Positions 1-8,068 of a stretch of 64,000 bases of DNA are shown here, piece after piece (the stretch's first letter is position 1; each line of letters starts with the position of its first letter). The position numbers were made by a program, and so were the translations under genes. The notes below the pieces were generated by a model, which was given only the letters and a program-made list of their open reading frames with translations, had not been told where the DNA came from and made no database searches. The stretch lies in contig NZ_MSCV01000006.1 of NCBI RefSeq assembly GCF_002005105.1, forward strand, positions 62,001 to 126,000. Direction: 5' to 3'. The DNA comes from Methylocaldum sp. 14B. Its GTDB lineage: Bacteria; Pseudomonadota; Gammaproteobacteria; Methylococcales; Methylococcaceae.

Positions 1-1388
1 ATGCGCGGATATCCAGGATCGGCGGGGAGGGATTTTCGGAGCGCGGCGAATCGGGCGGTCGATCCAGCGCCGTCAGTTGACCTACGGCTAGCCCTGCGCC
101 ATGCAGTCGCGCTCTAAGACGTTCGCACTGCTCGCGGATGAGGTCGGATGTCGTTGCCGTGTCGCTCCACAAATAGGTGTCGATCCGGTCGCCCTTCAAG
201 ACGACGCGCGCACAGAACGTCCCGAGCCCCGGCGGGTGCAATTCCAGCGTAAGCGACCAAGAGTCGGGACTCTCCGCGCTGCCGGGCTTCGCATCCTTGG
301 TTATCAGCAGTTTTGCCGCGTCCTTATGCTGTCCATCGGTAAAAGGGATTTCCAATTGCCAAACAGATGGCGCGGCATCGTTCCTGGGCAGTGACGCAAG
401 CTGATCCATGACCACCCTGGCGATTGCGGCTTCGACTTTTTGCGCGATACGTTCGGCTCCGCGTTCATTCCCCTGCACGAGTTCGTTCTGTTCGTCCGGT
501 GACGGAAGAGTCTTGCGGCGTGCGGTGGATAATTCGTGCTCCGGGGTGCGCGGCGTCGCGAGCTGCGAGTCTCCAGGCAGTTTCGGTGAATCCTTTTCGC
601 CGCGCTCCGCAGTTCGCGCGATTCGCTCATCCGCGAGCGCGATATCTTCGGATGTGCCGGCGTCTTCGAAACGAAACTCGGTTAGTTCCGCTTGCTCTTC
701 GGCATCGGCGCTGAACGGTCGGGTTTGAATCTCTCCTCCGTCCGCCGTAGTGCGGGGCGTATCGGGGATAGCGTCCGCACTGGTCCGAAGCACCTTCAGC
801 CTATCGAGAACTCGGAGCAGTTGCGCTTTGAAATCCGAATCGGCGAATTCGGCCGACGAATCGGCATTGTCGGCGAGCTTCGCTTCAAGAAATATCCCCG
901 AGTTCAATAAACCTTTTTCCAAGCCCTCGGGTGTCGCCAACTCGGATTTTTTCGGGATCGAGGCCAACAGATTTTCTAAAGCTTGTGTGATCGGGACGGG
1001 CAACGGGGACGTTTGTCTGGCCTGCGCGACTAGGCGGTGGAGTTCCTGGATCACATCGGCGAGCGGTTCCTGTTTCGGCAAGAACAGGCGTAAAGCCTGC
1101 TGAACCGTCGATTCCGGCACATCGGCGCCGGAATCGCGCGGCACGATGCGAAGCTCGGGCGTGGTGCCGAGCTTGACCACCTCGAGTTCGAGTATCTGCC
1201 CCGGCTGGAGGTTCGCGCTGCTGTTTGCCGTAAGAGTGCGGCCGCCGGCGTCGAGTCGGAGAAGGAAGCTGTTGTCCTTGAGTTGTGTCTCAACGACCGC
1301 TCGAAGAATGTCCCCGAGCTTTAGCGGCTGCGCCCCGGCTTGAAGCAGGGGAGTCGTCGGGACGAGGACAGGCAGCCGGATTTCCATT
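1..1388 (-). CDS. fliK: Flagellar hook-length control protein FliK-like (C-terminus cut by window edge)
   Basis: The minus-strand frame is open from an ATG at 1388 to the left edge, about 462 codons without a stop. The last part carries the pattern of the FliK C-terminal domain: LELHPPGLGTFCARVVLKGD, then a run resembling 'LIREQCERLRARL' and 'GLAVGQL'. The N-terminal part begins MEIRLPVLVP and is followed by a long Ala/Glu-rich linker, as usual in FliK. FliK is an exported ruler that switches the flagellar export gate from hook to filament subunits. The start lies 4 bp beyond the stop of the HDOD gene, so the two are probably co-transcribed. The family call rests on the C-terminal domain; the true C-terminus is outside the window. 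Confidence 0.75.
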
Positions 1389-1392
1389 TGTG

Positions 1393-2259
1393 TCAACGTG
1401 TAAGCATTTGCTGAATCTGCAAAATTTCTTCCTTGGCAAGACCGAGCACGTCTTTGCTCAAATCCGTCGCCGCTTGTCCCTCCATGAGTTTGCGATAAGC
1501 CGGAATTTCATCCATGCGGGGGTATTTGTGGATCTGCAGCGTGCCGACGAAGCTGTGGAGCTGGGACAGAATGACCAGATCCGTATAATCCGGAGCGCCG
1601 GGGTGATCGCGAAACCAATTTTCGGCGTGGACCGTCACATCTTCGAAATCCGGAGGAAAATTCCACTTCCGTAAGATCATCGCGCCTACGGGGGCGCGCA
1701 AGGTTTGTATCGCCTGGTCGAGATGGCGGGGATCGGCGATCAATTCCGGATGCCGATCGGCGAAGGTGAGCACGGGAACGGTGCCGATATCGTGAACCAG
1801 CGCAGCCAGCATCGCCCGATCGGGATCGAACCCCCTGGTCTTATGGGCGAGCACGGCACAGATGGCGGCGACGTAGCTGCTGTGCGCCCACAGTTCATGC
1901 ATCCGTTTCCGGATCTGGGACGACTTGGCGATAAACACCGCTTTCAAGGAAAACGTGGTGATCAAGTGCTGCGCCGCCTTGAGCCCGAGTCGCGTCAGAG
2001 CCTCGGGGCAGCTCTCTATTTTCTTGCGGCCGTGATAAAGCGGACTGTTGGCGATATGAATCAGCCGTGCGGTAATGGCCGGATCGATTTGAACGACCCG
2101 CGCGATCTTCGAATTATTCGCCCGGTCGTCGTTGATGGCCTTGCGTATCTTGAGGGAAATGTCGGGGAGCGTGGGCAGCACCAGTTTCTTCGCCCGCATT
2201 TCCTGGTAGCAAAGCTGCAATAATGGGTTTTGAAGAGTATCTGCCGTCTCGAGAGTCAT
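1393..2259 (-). CDS. HDOD domain signalling protein
   Basis: 288 residues from the ATG at 2259; the frame stays open upstream to 2418, but that extension is low-quality sequence and crosses no family feature. The body matches the HDOD domain, an HD-like helical domain used in signalling: LPTLPDISLKIRKAINDD near the start, then 'KIARVVQIDPAITARLIHIANSPLY', 'CPEALTRLGLKAAQHLI' and a degenerate HD motif 'LVHDIGTVPVL'. HDOD proteins usually act as scaffolds in nucleotide-messenger signalling and flagellar or motility control rather than as hydrolases. The gene sits 4 bp upstream of the fliK-like gene on the same strand, which supports a role connected with flagella. No clear Shine-Dalgarno is seen before the ATG. 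Confidence 0.8.
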   Translation of the reverse strand: MTLETADTLQNPLLQLCYQEMRAKKLVLPTLPDISLKIRKAINDDRANNSKIARVVQIDPAITARLIHIANSPLYHGRKKIESCPEALTRLGLKAAQHLITTFSLKAVFIAKSSQIRKRMHELWAHSSYVAAICAVLAHKTRGFDPDRAMLAALVHDIGTVPVLTFADRHPELIADPRHLDQAIQTLRAPVGAMILRKWNFPPDFEDVTVHAENWFRDHPGAPDYTDLVILSQLHSFVGTLQIHKYPRMDEIPAYRKLMEGQAATDLSKDVLGLAKEEILQIQQMLTR

Positions 2260-2446
2260 TACGAATGGAATGCGTTCGTTGGATCGCCGATGACACTGAA
2301 TCCGGGAAAAACAATAAGGATAGCCTGGTTCCGGTCCCTCGGTAACATCCCTCGATCTTCGCGATAAAGGAATACACCGGATTTTGGTATTATTAGCGTT
2401 CCTCCACCCTCTAGTCACTGAGGGCCGACGGCAAAAGTCGGCAACT

Positions 2447-2542
2447 CTAAGTACATTCCGTAAATATTTGCGGAATCTCGACAGATTGGTGGGGTTGTCC
2501 TGCAGGTTGCCTATGCCGCAAGACTTCCCTGAATGTACTTAG
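2447..2542. repeat. MITE-like element, copy 1 (terminal inverted repeats CTAAGTACATTC)
   Basis: A 96-bp block starts with CTAAGTACATTC (2447-2458) and ends with its exact reverse complement GAATGTACTTAG (2531-2542). The inverted arms share a second block, TTGCGG, about 15 bp further in. A second copy of 106 bp with the same ends and interior order lies at 17852-17957. It carries no ORF. It lies immediately upstream of gltX and may contribute promoter or leader sequence. Confidence 0.7.
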
Positions 2543-2563
2543 TCTTTTTTCAGGATTATTCGA

Positions 2564-3967
2564 ATGACCATACGCACCCGATTTGCTCCCAGCCCTACGG
2601 GTTACTTGCACGTTGGCGGCGCGCGCACGGCGCTTTTCTCCTGGCTTTACGCACGCAAGCACGGCGGCACCTTTATCCTGCGCATCGAGGATACGGACTT
2701 GGAGCGTTCCACGGTCGACGCGGTCAATGCGATTCTGGAGGGTATGACCTGGCTCGGGCTGGAATACGACGAAGGACCGTTTTATCAAACCCATCGGTTC
2801 GAGCGTTATAAAGCCATTGCCCAGCAATTGCTGAACGAAGGCAAGGCCTATCATTGCTACTGCACTAGGGAAGAGTTGGATAACCTCCGTGCCGAACAAC
2901 TGGCACGCAAGGAAAAGCCCCGCTACGACGGCCGTTGCCGCCATCGTACCGAGCCCCGCGAAGGCGTTCAGCCGGTGATGCGGTTTCGCAATCCGGACGA
3001 CGGCGAAGTCGTCATCGAAGATCTCGTGCGTGGCCAAGTCATTGTGAAGAACAGTGAATTGGACGATCTCATCATTCTCCGCTCGGACGGTACCCCCACC
3101 TACAACTTCACGGTGGTGGTCGACGACCTCGACATGCAGATCACCCATGTCATCCGCGGCGACGACCATCTCAACAACACGCCGCGCCAGATCAACATTC
3201 TGAAGGCTTTGGGCGCGCCGCTGCCGAAATACGCTCACGTGCCGATGATCTTAGGGCCAGATGGAGCCAAGCTATCGAAACGCCATGGAGCGGTCAGCGT
3301 CATGCAATACCGCGACGACGGCTATTTGCCCGAGGCGCTCATCAATTATCTGGTGCGCCTCGGCTGGTCCCATGGCGATCAGGAGATCTTTTCGGTGGAC
3401 GAAATGATCGAGCTGTTCGATGTTAACGACATCAATCATTCGGCCTCGGCGTTCAATCCGGAAAAACTGTTGTGGCTGAATCATCACTACATCATGCACA
3501 GCGATCCCTTGCATGTCGCGCATCATCTGCGCTGGCATCTGGGACAACTGGACATCGATCCCACTCGGGGGCCCGATCCCGTCAGGGTGGTCGAAGCGCA
3601 GCGCGAGCGGTGCAAGACCCTGGTCGATATGGCGAAGGCGAGCGTCTTCTTTTACAAAGAGTTCGAAGCGTACGACGAGAAGGCCGCCAGCAAGAACCTG
3701 ACCGCCGATAATCTCGGGGCGCTGCAAGCGCTGGAAACAAAACTCTGGGCGCTGGGTAACTGGAGCCGAGAGGCGATTCACCAGGTGGTCGTGGAGACGG
3801 CGGAAACGCTTGGAGTGAAGATGGGCAGCGTCGCTCAGCCGCTTCGGGTCGCCGTATCGGGAACGACGGTATCGCCTCCCATCGACCTCACCCTGGAGTT
3901 GTTGGGAAAAGATACGACGCTCTCCAGGGTCGGCCGAGCCATCGCCTATATCAATAAAAAAGCCTAG
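2564..3967 (+). CDS. gltX: Glutamyl-tRNA synthetase
   Basis: 467 residues, normal length for a bacterial class I GluRS. It attaches glutamate to tRNA-Glu in the cytoplasm. The HIGH-type motif appears as [11 protein letters not shown] (about residues 9-19) and the KMSKS loop as KLSKR (236-240). The zinc-site pattern C-x-C ... C-x-H of the E. coli type is present (CYC, then CRH, in the first 130 residues). The ATG at 2564 follows the MITE-like element directly. The gene is followed 44 bp later by tRNA-Ala and then tRNA-Glu, so the enzyme gene sits beside the gene for its own substrate tRNA. Confidence 0.97.
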   Translation: MTIRTRFAPSPTGYLHVGGARTALFSWLYARKHGGTFILRIEDTDLERSTVDAVNAILEGMTWLGLEYDEGPFYQTHRFERYKAIAQQLLNEGKAYHCYCTREELDNLRAEQLARKEKPRYDGRCRHRTEPREGVQPVMRFRNPDDGEVVIEDLVRGQVIVKNSELDDLIILRSDGTPTYNFTVVVDDLDMQITHVIRGDDHLNNTPRQINILKALGAPLPKYAHVPMILGPDGAKLSKRHGAVSVMQYRDDGYLPEALINYLVRLGWSHGDQEIFSVDEMIELFDVNDINHSASAFNPEKLLWLNHHYIMHSDPLHVAHHLRWHLGQLDIDPTRGPDPVRVVEAQRERCKTLVDMAKASVFFYKEFEAYDEKAASKNLTADNLGALQALETKLWALGNWSREAIHQVVVETAETLGVKMGSVAQPLRVAVSGTTVSPPIDLTLELLGKDTTLSRVGRAIAYINKKA

Positions 3968-4011
3968 ACAAACGCGAAGTCTTTCTTTAATATTCGCGTT
4001 CTCGATCGCGT

Positions 4012-4087
4012 GGGGCCATAGCTCAGCTGGGAGAGCGCAACAATGGCATTGTTGAGGTCGCGAGTTCGATCCTCGCTGGCTCCACCA
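4012..4087 (+). tRNA. tRNA-Ala (anticodon GGC)
   Basis: The full cloverleaf can be read: acceptor GGGGCCA paired with TGGCTCC, D-arm GCTC..GAGC, anticodon stem CAACA/TGTTG enclosing ATGGCAT (anticodon GGC), T-arm CGAGTTCGATCCTCG. The CCA end is encoded. Confidence 0.95.
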
Positions 4088-4114
4088 CTCGCGGATTGAC
4101 CAATCAAGTTCCTT

Positions 4115-4190
4115 GTCCCCATCGTCTAGAGGCCTAGGACACCGCCCTTTCACGGCGGTAACAGGGGTTCGAATCCCCTTGGGGACGCCA
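4115..4190 (+). tRNA. tRNA-Glu (anticodon TTC)
   Basis: The cloverleaf is complete: acceptor GTCCCCA paired with TGGGGAC, anticodon stem CCGCC/GGCGG enclosing CTTTCAC (anticodon TTC), T-arm with GGTTCGAATCC. CCA is encoded. A decayed recombinase begins directly at its 3' end, which suggests the tRNA once served as an integration site. Confidence 0.96.
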
Positions 4191-5225
4191 CGTTTATATA
4201 ACCTTGGGGCAGCAAGGTCCCAACGGTCGTTTGTCGTTCCGCCAGCAAGACTTTCTTGCCGTCCCGTTCCACCGGAATACGCCGAATCGGTTCCTTGAGC
4301 AGTTTCCGGAGCGCCTTTCGTGCCGCGGCCACATCGCCCTGCATCTGGATCTTGAAGCATCCAATCTCGTCATGAAGTTGCTGGCGAAGCTGGCGCGGAT
4401 CCCATGCGGCCGGCGTTTCGCTCAAACGCCTCATGTCCTCGTCAAGGCTTTGGATCCGGGGTTCGCGTTTGGGGGTTTCTGCGAGGATGCTGGTGGACGT
4501 CTGGCCCGAGGCAATCAGCGCCATGAAGTTGGCCAGTTCCTTTTTGAGCTTTTGGATCTCGCCCAGATAGTCGGGCGGCTCAGTCGTCAGGGCTTGCTTG
4601 ATGAGGCTCAGGGCCTTTTCAATCACATAATCGATCGCCTCGGACGTGAGAATCGTCACCCGGGACCGGACAGGATCTCCTGATCGAGCGTCTCCACCCG
4701 GACTTTGTGATCGTTCACGCAGACGCTGGCGCCGCGGCTGTGGTGGTACGAACAGTCATAGTAGTAGTGATTCCGCTTGCCGCCCAAGGCCACGATGTTG
4801 CTCCCGCAAAGACTGCTGCAGGCCAGGCTCGAGAGAAGATACTTCGATTCCTTCGGGGATCGGGGCGATAGAAGCGCTCGCCTCCGGTCGCTTTGAGATA
4901 ATTTTGGGGCGCCGCTTCGAGCCGGCCTGGACTTCATCCCGGAGGTCTTGAGATACGATGGCGAGCTTCGGGCCGACGGATTTCGAGATGGTCCGCCTGG
5001 GGCATCCGCTTCTTCGCCGATCCGCCCTGACGGGTGTTTCGGTACTCGCCAAACGGGATTCACCCGAGATAGCGCCGCCGACGCAGCATCGGTTGGATCG
5101 CCGCTCAGGGTCTTGACCAGGGTGGTATAGCGATGTCCACCCGCATACATCTGAAAGATCGCACGGATACAACCTGTTCGGCCTGGGTGTTTGTTCTCAA
5201 TTGATTTTCGGGACTCCGTACCCAT
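4191..5225 (-). pseudogene. Decayed large serine recombinase (site-specific resolvase family)
   Basis: Pieces of a serine recombinase are spread over at least three minus-strand frames. Near 5225-5130 the 'recombinase' domain start is visible (GCIRAIFQMYAGG). Around 5000-4900 another frame gives 'PKLAIVSQDLRDEVQ', like the segment that precedes the zinc ribbon. Around 4850-4690 the first frame again gives a zinc-ribbon-like stretch with CSSLCG and YYYDCSYHHSRGASVC. From 4659 downward a third frame continues as the C-terminal coiled coil (SEAIDYVIEKALSLIKQA). The N-terminal catalytic domain with its active-site serine is missing. The last frame runs into tRNA-Glu without its own stop. It is a dead remnant of an integrated element. 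Confidence 0.7.
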
Positions 5226-5323
5226 ATCGCCATTGCTCCGACTGGTCCTTATTCATCCGTTGTGAAGTTAAGTTCTTGAGCTTAAGCTCCAAATTTCTCG
5301 TTATTAATGATTGATGCTAAACC

Positions 5324-6691
5324 ATGAAACGACTGGTTGTGATCGATATCGTTGGGCTTAATCCTTCGCTCTTGGGCGAGCACACGCCACATTTGAACCG
5401 GCTGATTACGGATGGATTTGTCGCTAATTTGGAGCCGGTTTTTCCGGGCGTGACGTGTACCGCCCAAGCATCGATGCTGACCGGTTCCCTTCCCCGGGAG
5501 CACGGAATAGTCGCCAACGGCTGGTATTTTCGCGATCTTGCCGAAGTATGGTTCTGGCGTCAGTCCAATCATCTCGTCCATGGCGAGAAGGTTTGGGATG
5601 CAGCGAAAATGTCCATCCGCGATTTCAGCTGCGCTCAACTCTTCTGGTGGTACAACATGTACGCTGACGTGGAGTACTCTGTTACCCCACGCCCCATTTA
5701 TCCCGCGGATGGGCGGAAAATTCCGGCGCTTTACTCGAATCCCGCAGATCTGCACCGGAGGATCGAAGCCGAATTGGGTCCTTTCCCGATGTTTAACTTT
5801 TGGGGCCCGGCGGCGGACTTACGATCGTCGAGCTGGATCGCAAATGCCGCCAAATGGACGTTCGACCATCATCCCTGCAAACTGCAACTGGTGTATCTGC
5901 CGCACCTGGATTACAACCTTCAGCGCCTCGGGCCGGCCGATCCGCGAATATGGGAAGACGTCCGCGCCATCGATGCCGTCGCGGGAGACTTGATCGACCA
6001 CGTTAGGGCTCAGGGAGCCGATGTTATGGTGGTCTCCGAGTACGGCATCGAGCCGGCCACGGGCTGTGTCCATATCAATAAAGTTTTGCGCGAACAGGGC
6101 TACATCTCCGTGCGCGAGACCCTCGGCTACGAGTTGCTGGACTTCGGCGCGTCGCGCGCCTTCGCCGTGGCCGATCATCAGATAGCCCATGTCTACGTGC
6201 GGAACGCTTCGGACAGTCCTGCCGTGGAACGCTTGCTTGGCACGGTACCGGGTATCGAGCGAGTACTGGCGGAGCAGGGAAAAGCCGAAATGGGCCTGGA
6301 TCATCCGCGCTCCGGGGAATTGATCGCCATCGCCGAACCCGGGCATTGGTTCAGCTATTACTATTGGCAGGACGATGCGAAGAGTCCTGACTTTGCCCGT
6401 ACGGTCGATATCCATCGCAAGCCGGGCTACGATCCGGTGGAGCTTTTCGTCGATCCGGACATCCGGTGGCCAAAGCTCAAAATTGGGTTTCGGCTGCTCC
6501 AAAAGCAACTAGGCTTCCGAATGTTGATGGATGTGATTCCACTCAAACCGGACCTGGTTAAGGGCACTCATGGCCGGTGCCACCAATCGGCTGACTTGAA
6601 TCCCGTTTTGATCTCTTCCCGGCGCGACTTTGCGGTTGATCAGTTGCCGATAACCGGAATTAAACAACTGATATTGAATAGCCTTAATTGA
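5324..6691 (+). CDS. Alkaline-phosphatase-superfamily phosphodiesterase, EboF type
   Basis: 455 residues. The N-terminus MKRLVVIDIVGLNPSLLG followed by HTPHLNRL is the first metal-binding strand of type I phosphodiesterase/nucleotide pyrophosphatases. PGVTCTAQASMLTG holds the nucleophile threonine, and HGIVANGWYFRD follows as in the nucleotide-pyrophosphatase-like enzymes that accompany ebo clusters. Further metal-ligand regions are 'LPHLDYNLQRLGPADP', 'VVSEYGIEP' and 'VADHQIAHVYV'. No signal peptide is seen, so the enzyme is probably cytoplasmic. From knowledge of the ebo clusters, EboF is this kind of protein; here the gene stands alone, 23 kb from the rest of the ebo genes. The substrate is unknown. 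The family is sure, the eboF assignment is inference. Confidence 0.75.
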   Translation: MKRLVVIDIVGLNPSLLGEHTPHLNRLITDGFVANLEPVFPGVTCTAQASMLTGSLPREHGIVANGWYFRDLAEVWFWRQSNHLVHGEKVWDAAKMSIRDFSCAQLFWWYNMYADVEYSVTPRPIYPADGRKIPALYSNPADLHRRIEAELGPFPMFNFWGPAADLRSSSWIANAAKWTFDHHPCKLQLVYLPHLDYNLQRLGPADPRIWEDVRAIDAVAGDLIDHVRAQGADVMVVSEYGIEPATGCVHINKVLREQGYISVRETLGYELLDFGASRAFAVADHQIAHVYVRNASDSPAVERLLGTVPGIERVLAEQGKAEMGLDHPRSGELIAIAEPGHWFSYYYWQDDAKSPDFARTVDIHRKPGYDPVELFVDPDIRWPKLKIGFRLLQKQLGFRMLMDVIPLKPDLVKGTHGRCHQSADLNPVLISSRRDFAVDQLPITGIKQLILNSLN

Positions 6692-7209
6692 CAGCGGCTT
6701 CCGTAGAAGCCATTCACTGGATTTAGGGTCTACCGGTCCATGGTCATGGGTTCGCCTCCGGCATAGCTCACCATCATTTCTTCATTTGAAACTTCGGCGT
6801 TCATTCTTCCGGTTATCTCAGTCGTTCGCACATGATCGTCGGGGGCGCGATCTTCGCCCTTAGGCAAGCCGGGGGCCGGGCCCTATTGAATCAGGCGATA
6901 ACCACGAGCGGTGATGTACGGGGCGGGGTGGCAACGGAAGTTCCGGCACTCTCGGCTATCGAGGTGGCTTAAACCGGAGTTGCAATGTCAAAAATTTTTA
7001 CATACCAGAGTTCGGTGCGGCGTGCTCAATCTTCAATACAAACATGTGCTTAGGTGTATCAGTCTGAGAACACTCGTTAAAAAACCTCACCGCGAGTGTC
7101 GAAATCTTTTACGGTCTCGCCGGCCGATAAGGGACCTGAGTTGCTAAAGTTCCCTGCATCACACAAAAAGCTCCATAAAATCAATTTATTATCATATCTG
7201 TTGCATTTA

Positions 7210-7224
7210 TGGCACAGGCCTTGC
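7210..7224 (+). promoter_or_regulatory. Sigma-54 (-24/-12) promoter upstream of the PEP-CTERM gene
   Basis: The sequence TGGCACAGGCCTTGC matches the sigma-54 consensus TGGCAC-N5-TTGC at every fixed base, with GG (7211-7212) and GC (7223-7224) separated by exactly 10 bp. Transcription would begin near 7236, leaving a leader of about 175 nt before the gene at 7412. An NtrC-type activator is encoded at 26918-28336. Confidence 0.8.
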
Positions 7225-7300
7225 CTTGTACATGAGGCAGTTATGGTCGGCAAGTCATTTGAGTCGTCCGTACGCTTCTGATGTTCGACGGTAATAAGCG

Positions 7301-7340
7301 CTTATCCCGGTAGGCCGCTCGCTCGGAGTGACGTCGACGG
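7301..7340. repeat. Dispersed repeat (CCTATCCCGGTAGG family), degenerate copy
   Basis: CTTATCCCGGTAGGCCG is shared with 17719 onward (CCTATCCCGGTAGG) and 21247 onward (CCTATCCCGGCAGGCCG). The core is near-palindromic. The 21247 copy continues into the GTTCGCCCTGAGCTTGTCGA sequence found as an interspersed repeat in many proteobacteria. Confidence 0.5.
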
Positions 7341-7411
7341 GTTTCGAGCGCCAACCATAGGGCGTCTACGAACAAGCCCATTTTGTCCGCTTTGATTGGG
7401 GAAGGATCCGG

Positions 7412-7981
7412 ATGAAAAGTCTTCTAAAAGCCAGTCTTGGCTTGCTCCTTATCTGTTCTGGTTCGAATGCAAGTGCGACGGTGATTCGCTATCAGGCGAT
7501 CGATCTCGCCGACAGCGTGGTCGGTCAGGATCTCTGGCAATACCGCTATGACGTTAGCGGCTTGCCCGGATCGGCCGTGGGGTTCGATGTGTTCTTCAAT
7601 CTGAGCGAGGGCTACCAGGCGGGCGACTTGAGCGATCCGCTGGCGCCCAATGGCGACTGGACGGTCGTCCTCCTTCAGCCCGACCCGGTCCTGCCGGACG
7701 ACGGCCGTTTTTATGCCGAGATCGTCGCCGTTTCGCCGGTTCTACCGAATCTTCCCGATACTTATTTCAGCGTCAACTTTGTCTGGCCCGGGACCGGAGC
7801 CCCGGGTGGGCAAAGCTTTGCGATTTACGATGCCAACTTCGACATCCTCGAAGCCGGGCGCACCAGACCGTTCGGTGAAGCGATCCCAGAACCCGCGGTT
7901 CCCGCGTTGCTGCTCGTAGGACTGTTCGGATTGACCTGGTTTCGGACCCGGCGCAGCCAACGCGAGCTTTCCAAGCCGTAG
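7412..7981 (+). CDS. PEP-CTERM sorted exported protein
   Basis: 189 residues. An N-terminal signal peptide (MKSLLKASLGLLLICSGSNA) is followed by a beta-rich domain with no recognised catalytic motif. The C-terminus has the sorting signature PEPAVPALLLVGLFGLTWFR then RTRR: a PEP motif, a hydrophobic helix and a basic tail. Such proteins are processed by exosortase at the inner membrane and released to the outer surface or matrix. The sequence immediately upstream of the ATG contains GGGGAAGGA as ribosome-binding site. The gene lies downstream of a sigma-54 promoter and 87 bp upstream of the giant Rhs gene, so the two could share a transcript. Precise role unknown. Confidence 0.85.
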   Translation: MKSLLKASLGLLLICSGSNASATVIRYQAIDLADSVVGQDLWQYRYDVSGLPGSAVGFDVFFNLSEGYQAGDLSDPLAPNGDWTVVLLQPDPVLPDDGRFYAEIVAVSPVLPNLPDTYFSVNFVWPGTGAPGGQSFAIYDANFDILEAGRTRPFGEAIPEPAVPALLLVGLFGLTWFRTRRSQRELSKP

Positions 7982-8068
7982 CCATTTTTCCGCTGCCGGA
8001 TTGTTGGCAGTGACAAAAGCGGCTCGTCTACACCTGCTGCCTACTAAATCTGAGGGGAGATAAGGATT

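Larger units (their letters stand above)
6692..7411. other. Intergenic region carrying a sigma-54 promoter and a dispersed repeat
   Basis: 720 bp without a convincing gene. It holds an AT-rich block (about 7160-7210) leading into the -24/-12 promoter at 7210 and a degenerate copy of the CTTATCCCGGTAGG repeat at 7301. Short open frames at 6911-7147 and 7096-7281 have no recognisable features and are not called. Confidence 0.5.

Noticed and set aside
6911-7281. Two short plus-strand frames before the PEP-CTERM gene
   Set aside because: They overlap the sigma-54 promoter region and have no ribosome-binding site or protein-like composition.
7990-8068. TGGCAGTGACAAAAGC as a sigma-54 promoter of the Rhs gene
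   Set aside because: The GG-to-GC distance is 11 bp instead of 10 and TTGC is missing.
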